A DNA stretch of 64,000 nucleotides, taken from the NCBI RefSeq assembly GCF_900116515.1, contig NZ_FPBA01000014.1:1-64000 (forward strand), in the 5' to 3' direction. The stretch comes from Geodermatophilus amargosae (GTDB taxonomy: Bacteria > Actinomycetota > Actinomycetes > Mycobacteriales > Geodermatophilaceae). The position numbers and the translations under genes are program-made. Below are positions 32,905-41,367 of this stretch, in pieces; positions within the stretch are counted from its first letter, which is position 1, and each line of letters opens with the position of its first letter. A model generated the notes under the pieces. That model searched no databases. It saw only the letters and a list, made by a program, of their open reading frames with translations, and was not told where the DNA came from.

Positions 32905-33474
32905 ATGCCGCCCCGTCAACGTCTGTCGCGTGAGGCGTGGGCCACGGCAGGGCTGCGGGCGCTCACCGCCGGGGGGGTCGCCGCTGTCGCCGTCGAGCCG
33001 CTCGCCGCTGCCCTCGGCGCCACCAAGGGCAGCTTCTACTGGCACTTCTCCGATCGGGGGGAGCTCGTCCGGGCCGCCCTCGAGCTGTGGGAGGCCGAGC
33101 AGACGAGCGCCGTGATCGACGAGCTGGGCAACCTGGAGGAGCCGCGCGAGCGGTTGCGGGTCCTGCTCACCCTCGTCCTGACCCACCGGGAAGGCCCGGA
33201 TCCGGTCGCCCAGCTGTTCCGCGACATCGCCCACCCCGAGGTCGCCGCCGCCGTCCGCCGGGTCACCTCCCGGCGCATCGACTTCGTCGCCGGGGAACTG
33301 CACAGCACCGGCATGCCGCGAGCAGAGGCCCGGCGCCGCGCGGCCGTCGCGGTCGCGGCCTACGTCGGCTGGTGGCAGCTGAACGCCGTCCTCCCGGAGG
33401 ACGCACCTGTGGGCCGCGACGGCCGTCAGCACGCCGAGGTGCTGTGGCTCGTCTGCGAGGCCGCGCTGCCCTGA
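32905..33474 (+). CDS. TetR-family transcriptional regulator
   Basis: A 189-aa repressor. The N-terminal helix-turn-helix runs from LSREAWATAGLRALTAGGVA through VEPLAAALGATKGSFYWHFS, the classic TetR recognition helix (TKGSFYWHF). The rest is a helical ligand-binding domain. ATG 32905 is preferred over an upstream ATG at 32875 because the latter lies inside the operator; the mRNA may be leaderless. It should repress itself and the divergent SRPBCC-DUF2867 gene through the two CCGTACG palindromes. The inducer is unknown. Confidence 0.88.
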   Translation: MPPRQRLSREAWATAGLRALTAGGVAAVAVEPLAAALGATKGSFYWHFSDRGELVRAALELWEAEQTSAVIDELGNLEEPRERLRVLLTLVLTHREGPDPVAQLFRDIAHPEVAAAVRRVTSRRIDFVAGELHSTGMPRAEARRRAAVAVAAYVGWWQLNAVLPEDAPVGRDGRQHAEVLWLVCEAALP

Positions 33475-33734
33475 GCTGTCAGGCGTGCCGGCGGCTCGAC
33501 CGGGACGGGACGGACAGAGCAGCCGCCCGGGCCCTCAGGGCAGCAGCCCCCTGGTGTGCTGCGGTCCGGTCTCCACGAGCGGTCGGTCACCGTCACCGTC
33601 CCCGCTCCGGCCGACCGGCAGCACGGGCGGTTCCGCGCGTTCGCCGGGTTCGTGCCGACCGCCGGTGTCGGCGCGGTCGGCCAGGCCAACGACCACGGAG
33701 CCGCCGGGCTCGCGCACACCAGACCCTCGGTGCA

Positions 33735-33908
33735 TCAGGCGGTCCGGTCCACCTCGGCGGAGACGACGGCTTCCTCGCGACTGGGAAACGGCCCCGCGGT
33801 GCGGCCGTCAGCGCGGCACGTCCACCTGTAGCCCTCCGGCGCCTGCTCGATGAGGTAGCCGTCCGGGTCGGCGGTGCCGTGGCCCGGGCGTTCGTGTGAG
33901 TCGGTCAT
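33735..33908 (-). CDS. Small protein coupled to the GDPD gene
   Basis: A 57-aa protein whose ATG (33908) overlaps the stop of the phosphodiesterase gene in an ATGA junction. It reads MTDSHERPGHGTADPDGYLI, then EGYRWTCRADGRTAGPFPSR and EEAVVSAEVDRTA. It resembles small domain-like proteins that carry a W-x-C turn, but I cannot name a family. Coupling supports it being translated. The 260 bp beyond it, up to the TetR stop, hold no gene that I can see. Confidence 0.55.
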   Translation of the reverse strand: MTDSHERPGHGTADPDGYLIEQAPEGYRWTCRADGRTAGPFPSREEAVVSAEVDRTA

Positions 33909-35194
33909 GCGAACACCACGTTCTTGAAGCGCACCCCGGCGAACGCGCTGCCGAGGTGGACGACGGGCACGGGTCGGTAGGTGGTGTCCGCCACGGTCAG
34001 GGTCTCGCTGGGGGTGTCCGTGCGCGTGAAGGAGACCTCCGAGCCGGTGACGGTGATCCGCAGCTGGACGTAGGTGCCCGTCGTCGGTGCCGTTCTCCCC
34101 GTCGAGGACGCCAGCGTGGTGGCGACACCCTCGACGACCCGATGGACGTCCAGGGTGCCGTCTCCCCGCAGGAGGAAGAGGTACCCGTCGGCGCCGGGCG
34201 ACGGGCCGGACGTGGGTCGGTACGGGTGGTCGTCGGTGCTCAGGAAGACCGACCCGCAGCACCGGCGGCTGTCCGCGCACGTCTGCTCCACCCGCACGTC
34301 GAGGTGCAGCGTGAACGTCTCCGGGTCCGGTGGTGCGAGGAAGCCCATGAGCGTGGAGGTGACGGTGTCGGAGACGTCGAAGCCCCAGGAGGAGTCGTCC
34401 GGGTAGAACCGGCCGCGGCCGGTGTCCGGCAGCATCCCGGGCAGCCAGACCTGACGGGCGAACAGGTCCGAGGCGCGGCGGCCCGCGTCCCCAGCGATGT
34501 ACAGGGGGTCGTCGGAGAAGATCGCGTCCACGCCATCGGCGATGACGGCATCCCGCTGGTGTCGGCGGTTCACCGTGTAGCAGGCCACCTCGATCCCCGC
34601 CGCGTGTGCCGCCGTGCAGACCGTCGAGCTGACGTGGCCCGCCTCTGGGCCGATCCAGCCGATGCCGTCGGCCGCCGCCCGGGCGATGTCGGTGCTGCCG
34701 AGCCAGATGACGTCCCACCCCCGCGAGCGCGCCAGCCGGCAGTCGGCGAGGGCGAAGGACTGGAGCAGCACGGACGCCCGGCTGACACCGCGTCGCTCGA
34801 GGGCGGCGATCATCGGGCCCATCGCATCGATGCTCTTGGCCTCGGCGCAGAGGAGCACGCGGTTCCCGAACTCGGTGAGCACCTCCTCGAACAACGGAGG
34901 ACGCAGTCCGTCGGGCCAGCCTCCGCCGAGGGTGACCGAGGCGTCGATGCCGAGCTGTTTCCAGGACACCGACGTGTGATCCGCGACGTTCCCGCTGGAG
35001 GTGGTCATACGGTCCACGGTGCCGTCGTGCATGACGCCGAGACCGCCGTCGGCGAGTGTCGACACGTCCTGCTCGATGACGTCGAGGCCCTGGCCCACCG
35101 CGACCCGATAGCCCTCCATCGTGTGCTCGGGCACCTGCAGGGATCCGCCGCGGTGGGCGATGACGAACGGCCGACCCAGGTCGGCGAAGGACAC
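33905..35194 (-). CDS. Glycerophosphodiester phosphodiesterase with a C-terminal lectin-like domain
   Basis: About 429 aa from GTG 35194. The GDPD barrel carries PFVIAHRGG, then PEHTMEGYRVAV, DVIEQDVSTLADGGLGVMHD and GTVDRMT with the catalytic His pair and metal-binding Glu/Asp residues. LCAEAKSIDAM and a late ADGVDAIFSDDPLY complete the barrel. Residues about 255-429 form a ConA-like jelly roll (VTSTLMGFLAPPDPETFTLH, then LRITVTGSEVSFTRTD). Such enzymes split glycerophosphodiesters from phospholipid or teichoic-acid turnover. The start is uncertain: the open frame extends to 35380 with no signal peptide, though secretion would be expected for the jelly-roll form. A 57-aa gene overlaps its stop. 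Confidence 0.8.
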   Translation of the reverse strand: MSFADLGRPFVIAHRGGSLQVPEHTMEGYRVAVGQGLDVIEQDVSTLADGGLGVMHDGTVDRMTTSSGNVADHTSVSWKQLGIDASVTLGGGWPDGLRPPLFEEVLTEFGNRVLLCAEAKSIDAMGPMIAALERRGVSRASVLLQSFALADCRLARSRGWDVIWLGSTDIARAAADGIGWIGPEAGHVSSTVCTAAHAAGIEVACYTVNRRHQRDAVIADGVDAIFSDDPLYIAGDAGRRASDLFARQVWLPGMLPDTGRGRFYPDDSSWGFDVSDTVTSTLMGFLAPPDPETFTLHLDVRVEQTCADSRRCCGSVFLSTDDHPYRPTSGPSPGADGYLFLLRGDGTLDVHRVVEGVATTLASSTGRTAPTTGTYVQLRITVTGSEVSFTRTDTPSETLTVADTTYRPVPVVHLGSAFAGVRFKNVVFA

Positions 35195-35529
35195 GGACGC
35201 CCCTGGGGATGCGCCCTCGGGCCTGCGCGCCGCGGTGGTCAGCGGACGGCCGATGCGGAGGAACGTCCGAGGGGCAGGGGACGGTTCGAGTCGAGCAACG
35301 ATGTCATGTCTCGGGCGACCGCCCCTCCGGCTCACCTGCCGGCATCCGAGCGGTCCGCCGGCCGAGCACCAGCCTCGCACGGGCGCTGGGGGAGGAGCAT
35401 CGCGACCCGGACCGGGGCGGTGCTGGGCCCGGACGCCGGGGGACGTCCGAGGTGGCGCGCAGGCACCGACCCGGGCGGCGCACCGGAGCGACCGGCCGGC
35501 CGCGGCCGGCTCGACGTCTCGATGCCCGG
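35195..35529. other. No gene seen between the GDPD gene and the SARP relic
   Basis: The region contains arginine-rich frames only. It may hold the 5' end of the GDPD gene, if that starts earlier, and the lost N-terminal half of the SARP relic, of which nothing convincing remains. Confidence 0.35.
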
Positions 35530-35950
35530 CGAGGCACTCCGGGGGAGAGCTCCTCCCCGGATGGCACGAGCCCCGGGTGCCGCTCGAGCGGGAACGACTG
35601 CGTCAACTGCGGGAACACGCGCTGGAGGCGCTGGGCCGACGGAGCTCATCCGCACCGGGCGGTCCGGCCTGGCGGTCAAGGCCGCCCGTGCCGCGGTCCA
35701 CGGGGAACCGCTCCGCGAGAGCGCCCGCTGACTCGTCGTCAGCGCTCGCGTGGCGGGGCGCGACGTGGCCGAGGCGCGCCGCGCCTACGAGTCGTTCCGT
35801 CGGGCGCTCGCGGACACGCCGGGTGCCGCGCCCCACCCGTCCACGACCGCCCTGTCCGCCGGCCTCCGGCCCTGCGCCGACGACGTGCGGCCGACGCCCA
35901 CGCCCCACGTCCCTCCGGAGGCGCCCGGGATGGCGCACGGCAGCGGCTGA
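35530..35950 (+). pseudogene. SARP-type activator copy 4, badly decayed
   Basis: Only the BTAD half is recognisable. GGELLPGWHEPRVPLERERL and RQLREHALEALGRR are followed by a frame change, then KAARAAVHGEPLRESAR and an in-frame TGA at 35729-35731. VVSARVAGRDVAEARRAYES and FRRALADTPGAAP continue beyond it, where intact copies read DELGV. The winged-helix half is gone. It lies 104 bp upstream of the intact copy at 36055, so the two probably arose by tandem duplication. Confidence 0.7.
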
Positions 35951-36054
35951 CCCGCTCCGCCTCCCCCGTGTCCCCGTTCTCACCGCCCCGGTATCAGCGA
36001 CGTCCGCGCGTACCTCCTCTGGCCGACGTCCTCACTCGTGATCGGGGAACGCGG

Positions 36055-36879
36055 ATGGACCAGACACTGCTCACGAGCGCGCAGAGCGGATCGCGAGTCA
36101 CGCTGCTCGACGGGTTCTCCGTCCGGGCCGGCCGGGCTGCGGGCCAGCCGGTTCCGGAGGAGCTGCCCCGGTCCGTGCAGCGTGTCGTGGCCCACGTGTG
36201 CCTGGCCGGCCGGCCGGCACGTGCCGCGGTCTCCGGCGACCTGTGGCCCGACGTCCCGGAGGACAGGGCCCAGGCCAGCCTGCGGTCCGCGCTGTGGCGG
36301 CTACGCCGGTCCGCCCCCGAGCTCGTCGACGCGTCGCACGACACGCTCCGCCTGGCCGTCGGCGTCCGGATCGACGTGCACGAGATGACCACGTGGGCCG
36401 AGCTGGTGTGCGACCCCCGGACCGAGGCCGACCGGGTCTCGCTGCCGCGCCCGGACCTCCTCGGCGACCTGCTCCCGGGCTGGTACGACGACTGGGTCCT
36501 CCTGGAGCGGGACCGGCTGCACCAGTTGCGGCTGCACGCCCTGGAGACCGTGGCGACCCGCCTCTGCACGGCCGGCCGGCATGCCGAGGCGCTCCAGGCC
36601 GCGCACCTGGCGATCCGGGCCGAACCGCTGCGCGAGAGCGCCCACCGCACCGTCGTGCGGATCCACCTCGCCGAGGGCAACCTCGCCGAGGCGATGCGGG
36701 CTCACGCCACCTTCCGGGACCTGCTCCTGCGGGAGCTCGGCGTCCCGCCCACCCTGCAGATGCAGGAGCTGGTGTCCCGGTGGCAGGTGCCTGCGACGGC
36801 CGGTGCCCCGGGCACGACGCGCGTCGCGCGGCCCCGTCCGGTGGCCGCCGCCGCGACGGCCGGGGCGCTCCGCGCATGA
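36055..36879 (+). CDS. SARP-type transcriptional activator (winged helix + BTAD), copy 3
   Basis: A 274-aa intact paralogue of the gene at 703. The winged helix has RVTLLDGFSVRAGRAAGQPV, LWPDVPEDRAQASLRSALWR and LRLAVGVRIDVHEMTTW. The BTAD has LLPGWYDDWVLLERDRLHQL, AIRAEPLRESAHRTVVRIHL and RELGVPPTLQM. ATG 36055 aligns with the other copies; the leader MDQTLLTSAQSGS is short, and no strong ribosome site is visible. It is followed by two small genes (37011, 37286) in the same direction, its most likely co-transcribed partners. Confidence 0.85.
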   Translation: MDQTLLTSAQSGSRVTLLDGFSVRAGRAAGQPVPEELPRSVQRVVAHVCLAGRPARAAVSGDLWPDVPEDRAQASLRSALWRLRRSAPELVDASHDTLRLAVGVRIDVHEMTTWAELVCDPRTEADRVSLPRPDLLGDLLPGWYDDWVLLERDRLHQLRLHALETVATRLCTAGRHAEALQAAHLAIRAEPLRESAHRTVVRIHLAEGNLAEAMRAHATFRDLLLRELGVPPTLQMQELVSRWQVPATAGAPGTTRVARPRPVAAAATAGALRA

Positions 36880-37010
36880 CCGGGCGACCACGGAGCTCTG
36901 AGCTCCACCGCAGGACGCGCCGGACCGGTGCCCGGCCCCGTGCCGGCAGCAGCCCACCTGCCCATCGACCGGCTCGTCGACACCGTCCCATCGACCCGAG
37001 GAGGCTCCCG

Positions 37011-37214
37011 GTGTCCACCGACACGACCGGCGTGCGGGTGCACGGGAGGAGCCGACCGGCGCGCCTGCCGGCCGGGGAGCTGCTCACCACGCTCGGCCGG
37101 CTCCTGCGGGACGGAGGCGCAGCGCCGCTGGCAGACCCGGACGTCTCCGCCGTCGGGATCGAGTACGGGACCGTCGAGGGCGGCTCCGTCCGTATCAGGC
37201 GTCCCGGCTGCTGA
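37011..37214 (+). CDS. Small protein following SARP copy 3
   Basis: A 67-aa protein from GTG 37011 with GAGGAGG at about 36998-37004. The sequence (RLPAGELLTTLGRLLRDGG, then DVSAVGIEYGTVEGGSVRIR) suggests a helix followed by beta strands. There is no membrane segment. It lies 131 bp after the SARP stop. The 74-aa protein at 1788 plays the same positional role at the other SARP locus, though the sequences are not clearly alike. Unknown function. Confidence 0.55.
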   Translation: MSTDTTGVRVHGRSRPARLPAGELLTTLGRLLRDGGAAPLADPDVSAVGIEYGTVEGGSVRIRRPGC

Positions 37215-37285
37215 CTCCTCTGTGTGACCGCCGCGGCTCCTCCCCGGGTCCGCGGGCACCTCCCGAGAAGTCCTGGAGGCCGGCC

Positions 37286-37708
37286 GTGACCGTGCACCAG
37301 CAGGAGTCGCCGTCGTCGTACCGGCGCGCCCTCGAGACGGCCCACGCACTGGGCCGCGCCGACGGGTGCCAAGCGGCCGACCTCGAGGCCGACCTCGAGG
37401 CCGACCTCGCCGTCGACCTCGGGCCGGCGTCGGTCGGCCCGTGGTGCCGGGGGCTCGACCCCGAGCGCTTCGCCGCCCTCGTGTGGGGCACCGCGGGAGG
37501 GGCCGCACCGGCCGGGGTCGTCCTGAACGCCCCCCTCTGGTACGCGCAGGGCTTCGGTGAGGCCCTGGCGCGGACGCCGAGCCGGCAGGGCCGCCACCCG
37601 GCGGCATCGACGCATCCCTCGGGGTCCTGCACTCCGCCCGCCAGGGGCAGGACCCCCGGGCCGTCGGCGCGGAACGCGGTGCCACGGCCCCGGTCCGAGC
37701 CGACCTGA
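37286..37708 (+). CDS. Hypothetical protein with acidic repeats and a WYAQGFGEAL motif
   Basis: A 140-aa protein from GTG 37286 after GGAGG at about 37275. It begins SSYRRALETAHALGRADGCQ, then has the tandem acidic repeat DLEADLEADLAVDL encoded by GACCTCGAGGCC units (about 37379-37420). A family-like core GLDPERFAALVWGTAGGAAP and NAPLWYAQGFGEALAR follows. The tail from about residue 100 is basic, proline/serine-rich and less credible, so a late frameshift is possible. I have seen the WYAQGF core in other actinobacteria without a function. Confidence 0.55.
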   Translation: MTVHQQESPSSYRRALETAHALGRADGCQAADLEADLEADLAVDLGPASVGPWCRGLDPERFAALVWGTAGGAAPAGVVLNAPLWYAQGFGEALARTPSRQGRHPAASTHPSGSCTPPARGRTPGPSARNAVPRPRSEPT

Positions 37709-37723
37709 TCGGGTGGGTGGCCG

Positions 37724-39616
37724 TCAGCGCGTGGCGGTGACCCAGGCGGCGGCGGTCACCAGACGGGCGATGTCCGCCGCGTACCCCGCGTCGATCGAGA
37801 CGTCGGACGGCAGGTGGTACTGCGGGTTCATGTCGGCCGGCGGGGCACTGGGCCCGGGACCGGCGAACAGGTCCTCCGACACCAGGCAGGCGGGGTAGCC
37901 GACGGCCTGGAAGCTGTGGTGGTCGCTGCGCGCCTCGCCCGGGTCCACCTCGCCGTCGTGCGGGTAGAGCTGGGGAGCCGGCAACGCGGGGGAGACCTGC
38001 GCGACCAGCGCGGCGACGGTCCGGGCGAGGGCCAGTGACCGCTGCTGCACCGCCTGCGAGCCGCTGAAGCCGGCGTGCAGCTCGAAGGTCCGCCCGGACC
38101 CCGAGTCCCAGCCGATCATGTCCATCTGCAGGACGGCGACGATCGGGGTGCCCAGGCGGGCCTGGTCCCGGGCGTAGGCGGAGCTGCCCACCAGGCCCTG
38201 CTCCTCGGCGTTGAACAGGACGAACCGCACGGTCCGCCGAGGCGCACCCGAGGCGCCGTCCAGCGTGCCGAACACCTCCGCGGCAGCGAGGACCCCGGCG
38301 ACCCCGCTGGCGTCGTCGTCCGCGCCGGGAGCGGGGTCGGCCTCGGGCCGGTAGTCCGGTTGCCGGGCCCCGGTGGAGTCCATGTGCGCGGTCACCAGCA
38401 CGACGCCGTCCAGCCCGCGGCCGGGGAACTCCGCCTCGACGTTCTCCGGCCGCCGTCCCTCGTGCGGGAAGGCGTGCCGGCGGACGAGGAACCGACCCCG
38501 GCCGATCCGCGCCAGGTCGGCGACGAGGGCGGTGACGGCCGCGCGGTTGTCCGGGTGCCGGACGTGCCGGCTGGTGATCACCGCGCCGCCTCCGCGAGCC
38601 GGCGCGGCTCCGGTGTAGCGCGCGAGGTGCTCGGTGAGGTGCTCCGGCCGGATCCCGGCGTCGAGGACCTCCCGCTCCGCGGGCGTGACCGTGGCCGGGA
38701 CGGCGGCCGCCGGGGCCGCCGCCAGGCCCGTCCCGGTGCGGTCGGCTCCGGCCGGCCAGGCGATCGGCGACAGCTTCAGGTCGTGTCCGTGCCGGGTGGC
38801 GCCGCCGTGGAACGCCTCGACCGACCGGCCGGCGGGGACGGCGACGAGGAGGCCGTCGTCCGTGGCGGCGAGGACGGCGGGTGCGGCGGGAGCCGTCGCG
38901 GACGGGGGTCGCCGGTCGCCGTCAGGGACGAGGAAGCCGCTGTCGACCCGGCGGTCGTCGCGCAGCAGGTACAGGTCCGCCGTGAGCGGCTCGTCCTCGG
39001 CGCCGAGACGGTCCACCTCCAACCCCAGGTCGCCGAGGCGCGCGGCGGCCGACGTCGTCCCGATGGCGTGGACCGTGGTGCCGGTCCGGCCGGTGACGTG
39101 GAGGGGGAGCAGCGGCAGGTCGCCGAGCGCGGCCCGCCAGTCCTCGCCGGCGTGGGCCGGGGGCACGCTCACCCGGAGGTAGCGCAGGTGGTCTCCCTCG
39201 AGCACGGCGACCGCCAGCCGTGGGTGCGGCGCCACCAGCAACCCGGCCCGCAGGGCGTGTGCCCGTTCGCCGGCGTCCTCGCCGACGAAGAGGGCGCGGT
39301 CCACCGCGCCGGCCCGCGCCACGGCCTGCTCGAAGACGCCCGGGGAGTCCTTGCGGTCGTAGACGAGGAGGTCGGGGTCGAGGAGGCTCCGGAGGCCGGC
39401 CTCCTCGAGAGCCCGGTCGACCTCCTCGTGGGGGACGGGACCGGGATCCGAGACGATCCCCCCCCGGGCGCCGCGCCGCCGGAGGTCTGCGAGCACCTCG
39501 GGGACGTCGGCGTAGACGGTGAGGTCCGCGATCCGGTCCCCGTCCGGGGAGAGGGCGACGGAGGCCAGTGTGCCGCCGAGGTCGAAGAACGCGACCGTGC
39601 CGGTCAGAGAGCTCAT
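37724..39616 (-). CDS. HAD-like domain fused to an M28 zinc aminopeptidase
   Basis: A 630-aa fusion. Residues about 5-150 are a HAD-type domain (FFDLGGTLASVALSPDG, GIVSDPG, DRKDSPGVFEQAVARA and FVGEDAGERAHA). The first catalytic Asp is kept; the second position (DLGGT) is Gly, so activity is doubtful. Residues about 320-625 are an M28 peptidase: VTAHMDSTG, PGADDDASGVAG, LFNAEEQGLVGS, LQMDMIGWDSGSG and SDHHSFQAVGYPA supply the two-zinc ligands and catalytic Glu. A ~170-aa middle region links them. ATG 39616 follows the emfourin gene by 31 bp, in the protealysin operon. M28 enzymes trim N-terminal residues from peptides; here that could process protealysin products. Confidence 0.85.
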   Translation of the reverse strand: MSSLTGTVAFFDLGGTLASVALSPDGDRIADLTVYADVPEVLADLRRRGARGGIVSDPGPVPHEEVDRALEEAGLRSLLDPDLLVYDRKDSPGVFEQAVARAGAVDRALFVGEDAGERAHALRAGLLVAPHPRLAVAVLEGDHLRYLRVSVPPAHAGEDWRAALGDLPLLPLHVTGRTGTTVHAIGTTSAAARLGDLGLEVDRLGAEDEPLTADLYLLRDDRRVDSGFLVPDGDRRPPSATAPAAPAVLAATDDGLLVAVPAGRSVEAFHGGATRHGHDLKLSPIAWPAGADRTGTGLAAAPAAAVPATVTPAEREVLDAGIRPEHLTEHLARYTGAAPARGGGAVITSRHVRHPDNRAAVTALVADLARIGRGRFLVRRHAFPHEGRRPENVEAEFPGRGLDGVVLVTAHMDSTGARQPDYRPEADPAPGADDDASGVAGVLAAAEVFGTLDGASGAPRRTVRFVLFNAEEQGLVGSSAYARDQARLGTPIVAVLQMDMIGWDSGSGRTFELHAGFSGSQAVQQRSLALARTVAALVAQVSPALPAPQLYPHDGEVDPGEARSDHHSFQAVGYPACLVSEDLFAGPGPSAPPADMNPQYHLPSDVSIDAGYAADIARLVTAAAWVTATR

Positions 39617-39647
39617 CGTCGCTCCTCACGACTGGAGCTGCGGGGGG

Positions 39648-39971
39648 TCACCCTCGACGGTCGAGGGCCCGCTGCTCGAGCGCGTCGACCAGCGGGACCA
39701 GCTCGGGCGGCAGTCCGCTCTCGTCGAGGCGCAGGGACACGACCTCCTCGCCGCGGCGGACGGTGAGGTCGTACTGGTAGCCGTCGGCCGCGCCGGCCGG
39801 GGCGGGCGGGGCCTCCGGCCGGGGCCCGTCGAGCACCCGGTCGAGGGCCTCGGCGGCGGCCGGGTCGAGGTCCTCCCGGCCGACGTCGACCTCGAGGCGG
39901 TTGCCCGCGAAGAGGCCCCCGCTGCGCCGGAAGTGCACGCGTACGTGCTCAGAGCTGGACTCCGACGCCAT
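39648..39971 (-). CDS. Emfourin-like protealysin inhibitor
   Basis: A 107-aa protein from ATG 39971, overlapping the 3' end of the M4 peptidase gene by 23 bp. VRVHFRRSGGLFAGNRLEVD at the start and YQYDLTVRRGEEVVSLRLDE with ESGLPPELVPLVDALEQRA match the emfourin family, proteins encoded beside protealysin-like M4 peptidases that inhibit them. No signal peptide is present, which suits an intracellular control partner. It lies between the M4 peptidase and the HAD-M28 gene in one operon. Confidence 0.85.
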   Translation of the reverse strand: MASESSSEHVRVHFRRSGGLFAGNRLEVDVGREDLDPAAAEALDRVLDGPRPEAPPAPAGAADGYQYDLTVRRGEEVVSLRLDESGLPPELVPLVDALEQRALDRRG

Positions 39972-41043
39972 CCCAGGCCTCCTCGACGGCCGACACCTGT
40001 CGGCTGCCGGCGCCGAACAACGTCGATGCCACGTACCTGGTGATGCGGGCGAACTGGCGGAACGTCGCGGTCGGCAGCAGCCGTTCGTGTCCCAGCGAGG
40101 CATACCAGATCCGACCGGCGTCCTCCCAGGCCCTGCCCCCCAGGCGCTGCGCGACCAGGGTGAACGCCCGGTTGGGGATGCCGGAGTTGATGTGCACGCC
40201 CCCGTTGTCCTCGTCGGTCTCGACGTAGCCGTCCATGTGACCGGGCTGTGGGTCCCGGCCGAGCACGTCGTCGTCGTAGGCGGTGCCGGGTTCGGCGAGC
40301 GAGCGCAGTGCCTTGCCGGTCACCCCGGGTGCGAGGATCTCGCGCCCCACGAGCCAGTCGGCCTGTCCGACGGGCTGGTCCAGCGACCACTGCTCCACGA
40401 GCACGCCGAGGACGTCGGCCATCGACTCGTTGAGCGCGCCCGACTGCCCCTGGTAGACCAGCGGCCCGTCGTACTGCACCACGCCGTGGCTGACCTCGTG
40501 GGCGCACACCGTCAGCGAGTGCGCCAGACCGGTGAAGAGCCGTCCGCTGCCGTCGCCGAAGATCATCTGCGTGCCGTTCCACAGCGCGTTGTCGTAACCC
40601 CGGCGGTAGTGGACGACGCCCTCGATCGGCATGCCGGCCTTGTCGATGGAGTTGCGCGCGAACACCTGGAAGTAGAAGTCCCACGTGGCGCCGAGGCGCT
40701 CGAAGGCCGCCTCGGCCGTCTCGTCGGCACTCGCCGGTCCGGCCTCGGTCCGGATGATCGGCCCACGCAGGTTCGCCGTGTTCTCCGCATCCCGGATGAG
40801 CCGTTCCTTCGTCGGCGGCGCCAGTGCGGTGGTGATCTCCGGCATCGCCGACCTCGGCAGGACCGACCGGCGTGCCTCCGCCTGCACGCGCAGCGAGCGC
40901 ATCGTCCCCGACGTCGCCAGGGCCTGGAGCGCCGCCCGGCGATCGTCGTCGCCACCGCGTTCGGCGACGTTGCGGAGGACGTAGTCGGGGATGAACGAGC
41001 AGACGGCGACCGGTGCGGGCGGCACCGCGGGCGTGGTGGTCAT
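39949..41043 (-). CDS. Protealysin-like M4 metallopeptidase
   Basis: A 364-aa thermolysin-family peptidase. The zinc site is AHEVSH (His182, Glu183, His186) with Glu206 in GALNESMADVLG, and the transition-state His is in DNGGVHINSGIPNRAF. The short N-terminal propeptide (CSFIPDYVLRNVAERG) in place of a long FTP-type one, and the absence of a signal peptide, mark the protealysin subgroup, which acts inside cells or is released late. GGAGGTC precedes ATG 41043. It heads the operon with its inhibitor (emfourin) and an M28 peptidase. It diverges from the dioxygenase fusion gene across 324 bp. Confidence 0.9.
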   Translation of the reverse strand: MTTTPAVPPAPVAVCSFIPDYVLRNVAERGGDDDRRAALQALATSGTMRSLRVQAEARRSVLPRSAMPEITTALAPPTKERLIRDAENTANLRGPIIRTEAGPASADETAEAAFERLGATWDFYFQVFARNSIDKAGMPIEGVVHYRRGYDNALWNGTQMIFGDGSGRLFTGLAHSLTVCAHEVSHGVVQYDGPLVYQGQSGALNESMADVLGVLVEQWSLDQPVGQADWLVGREILAPGVTGKALRSLAEPGTAYDDDVLGRDPQPGHMDGYVETDEDNGGVHINSGIPNRAFTLVAQRLGGRAWEDAGRIWYASLGHERLLPTATFRQFARITRYVASTLFGAGSRQVSAVEEAWDGVGVQL

Positions 41044-41367
41044 GGGGATCCGACCTCCGGCGTGAGGTGAGCGGCCTGTTCTGGGTCGCCGGTCAGCGTC
41101 GTCGGGGGGCCGTCACCGCAGCGTCACCCGATCTTCCGGCGGCGGCGGACCACGAGGCCCCTCGATGCGGCCACGATCCGGGCCGCCTGAGGGCGGGCCG
41201 TCGAGCGCGCCGCACCGGTGCCCTGGCGACGTGACAGGCGTTCGGGTCCCGGGGTGCAGGTCGGTGCGTATCAGCGTCGACGTCAGGGGTCTCTGGTCGG
41301 GAGAGCACGGATCCACCCGTCGAGGCGGCCCGCCGGTCGCCTCCGGGCCGCTACCCGAGGAGCCGCC
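41044..41367. other. Divergent intergenic region, no gene seen
   Basis: A 324-bp gap between the protealysin operon (leftward) and the dioxygenase-cytochrome b5 gene (rightward). It should carry both promoters. I find no clear operator or hairpin in it. Confidence 0.4.

Noticed and set aside
37379-37420. GACCTCGAGGCC tandem repeat considered as a regulatory repeat
   Set aside because: It is in frame and encodes an acidic DLEADLEADL stretch, so a coding explanation is enough.
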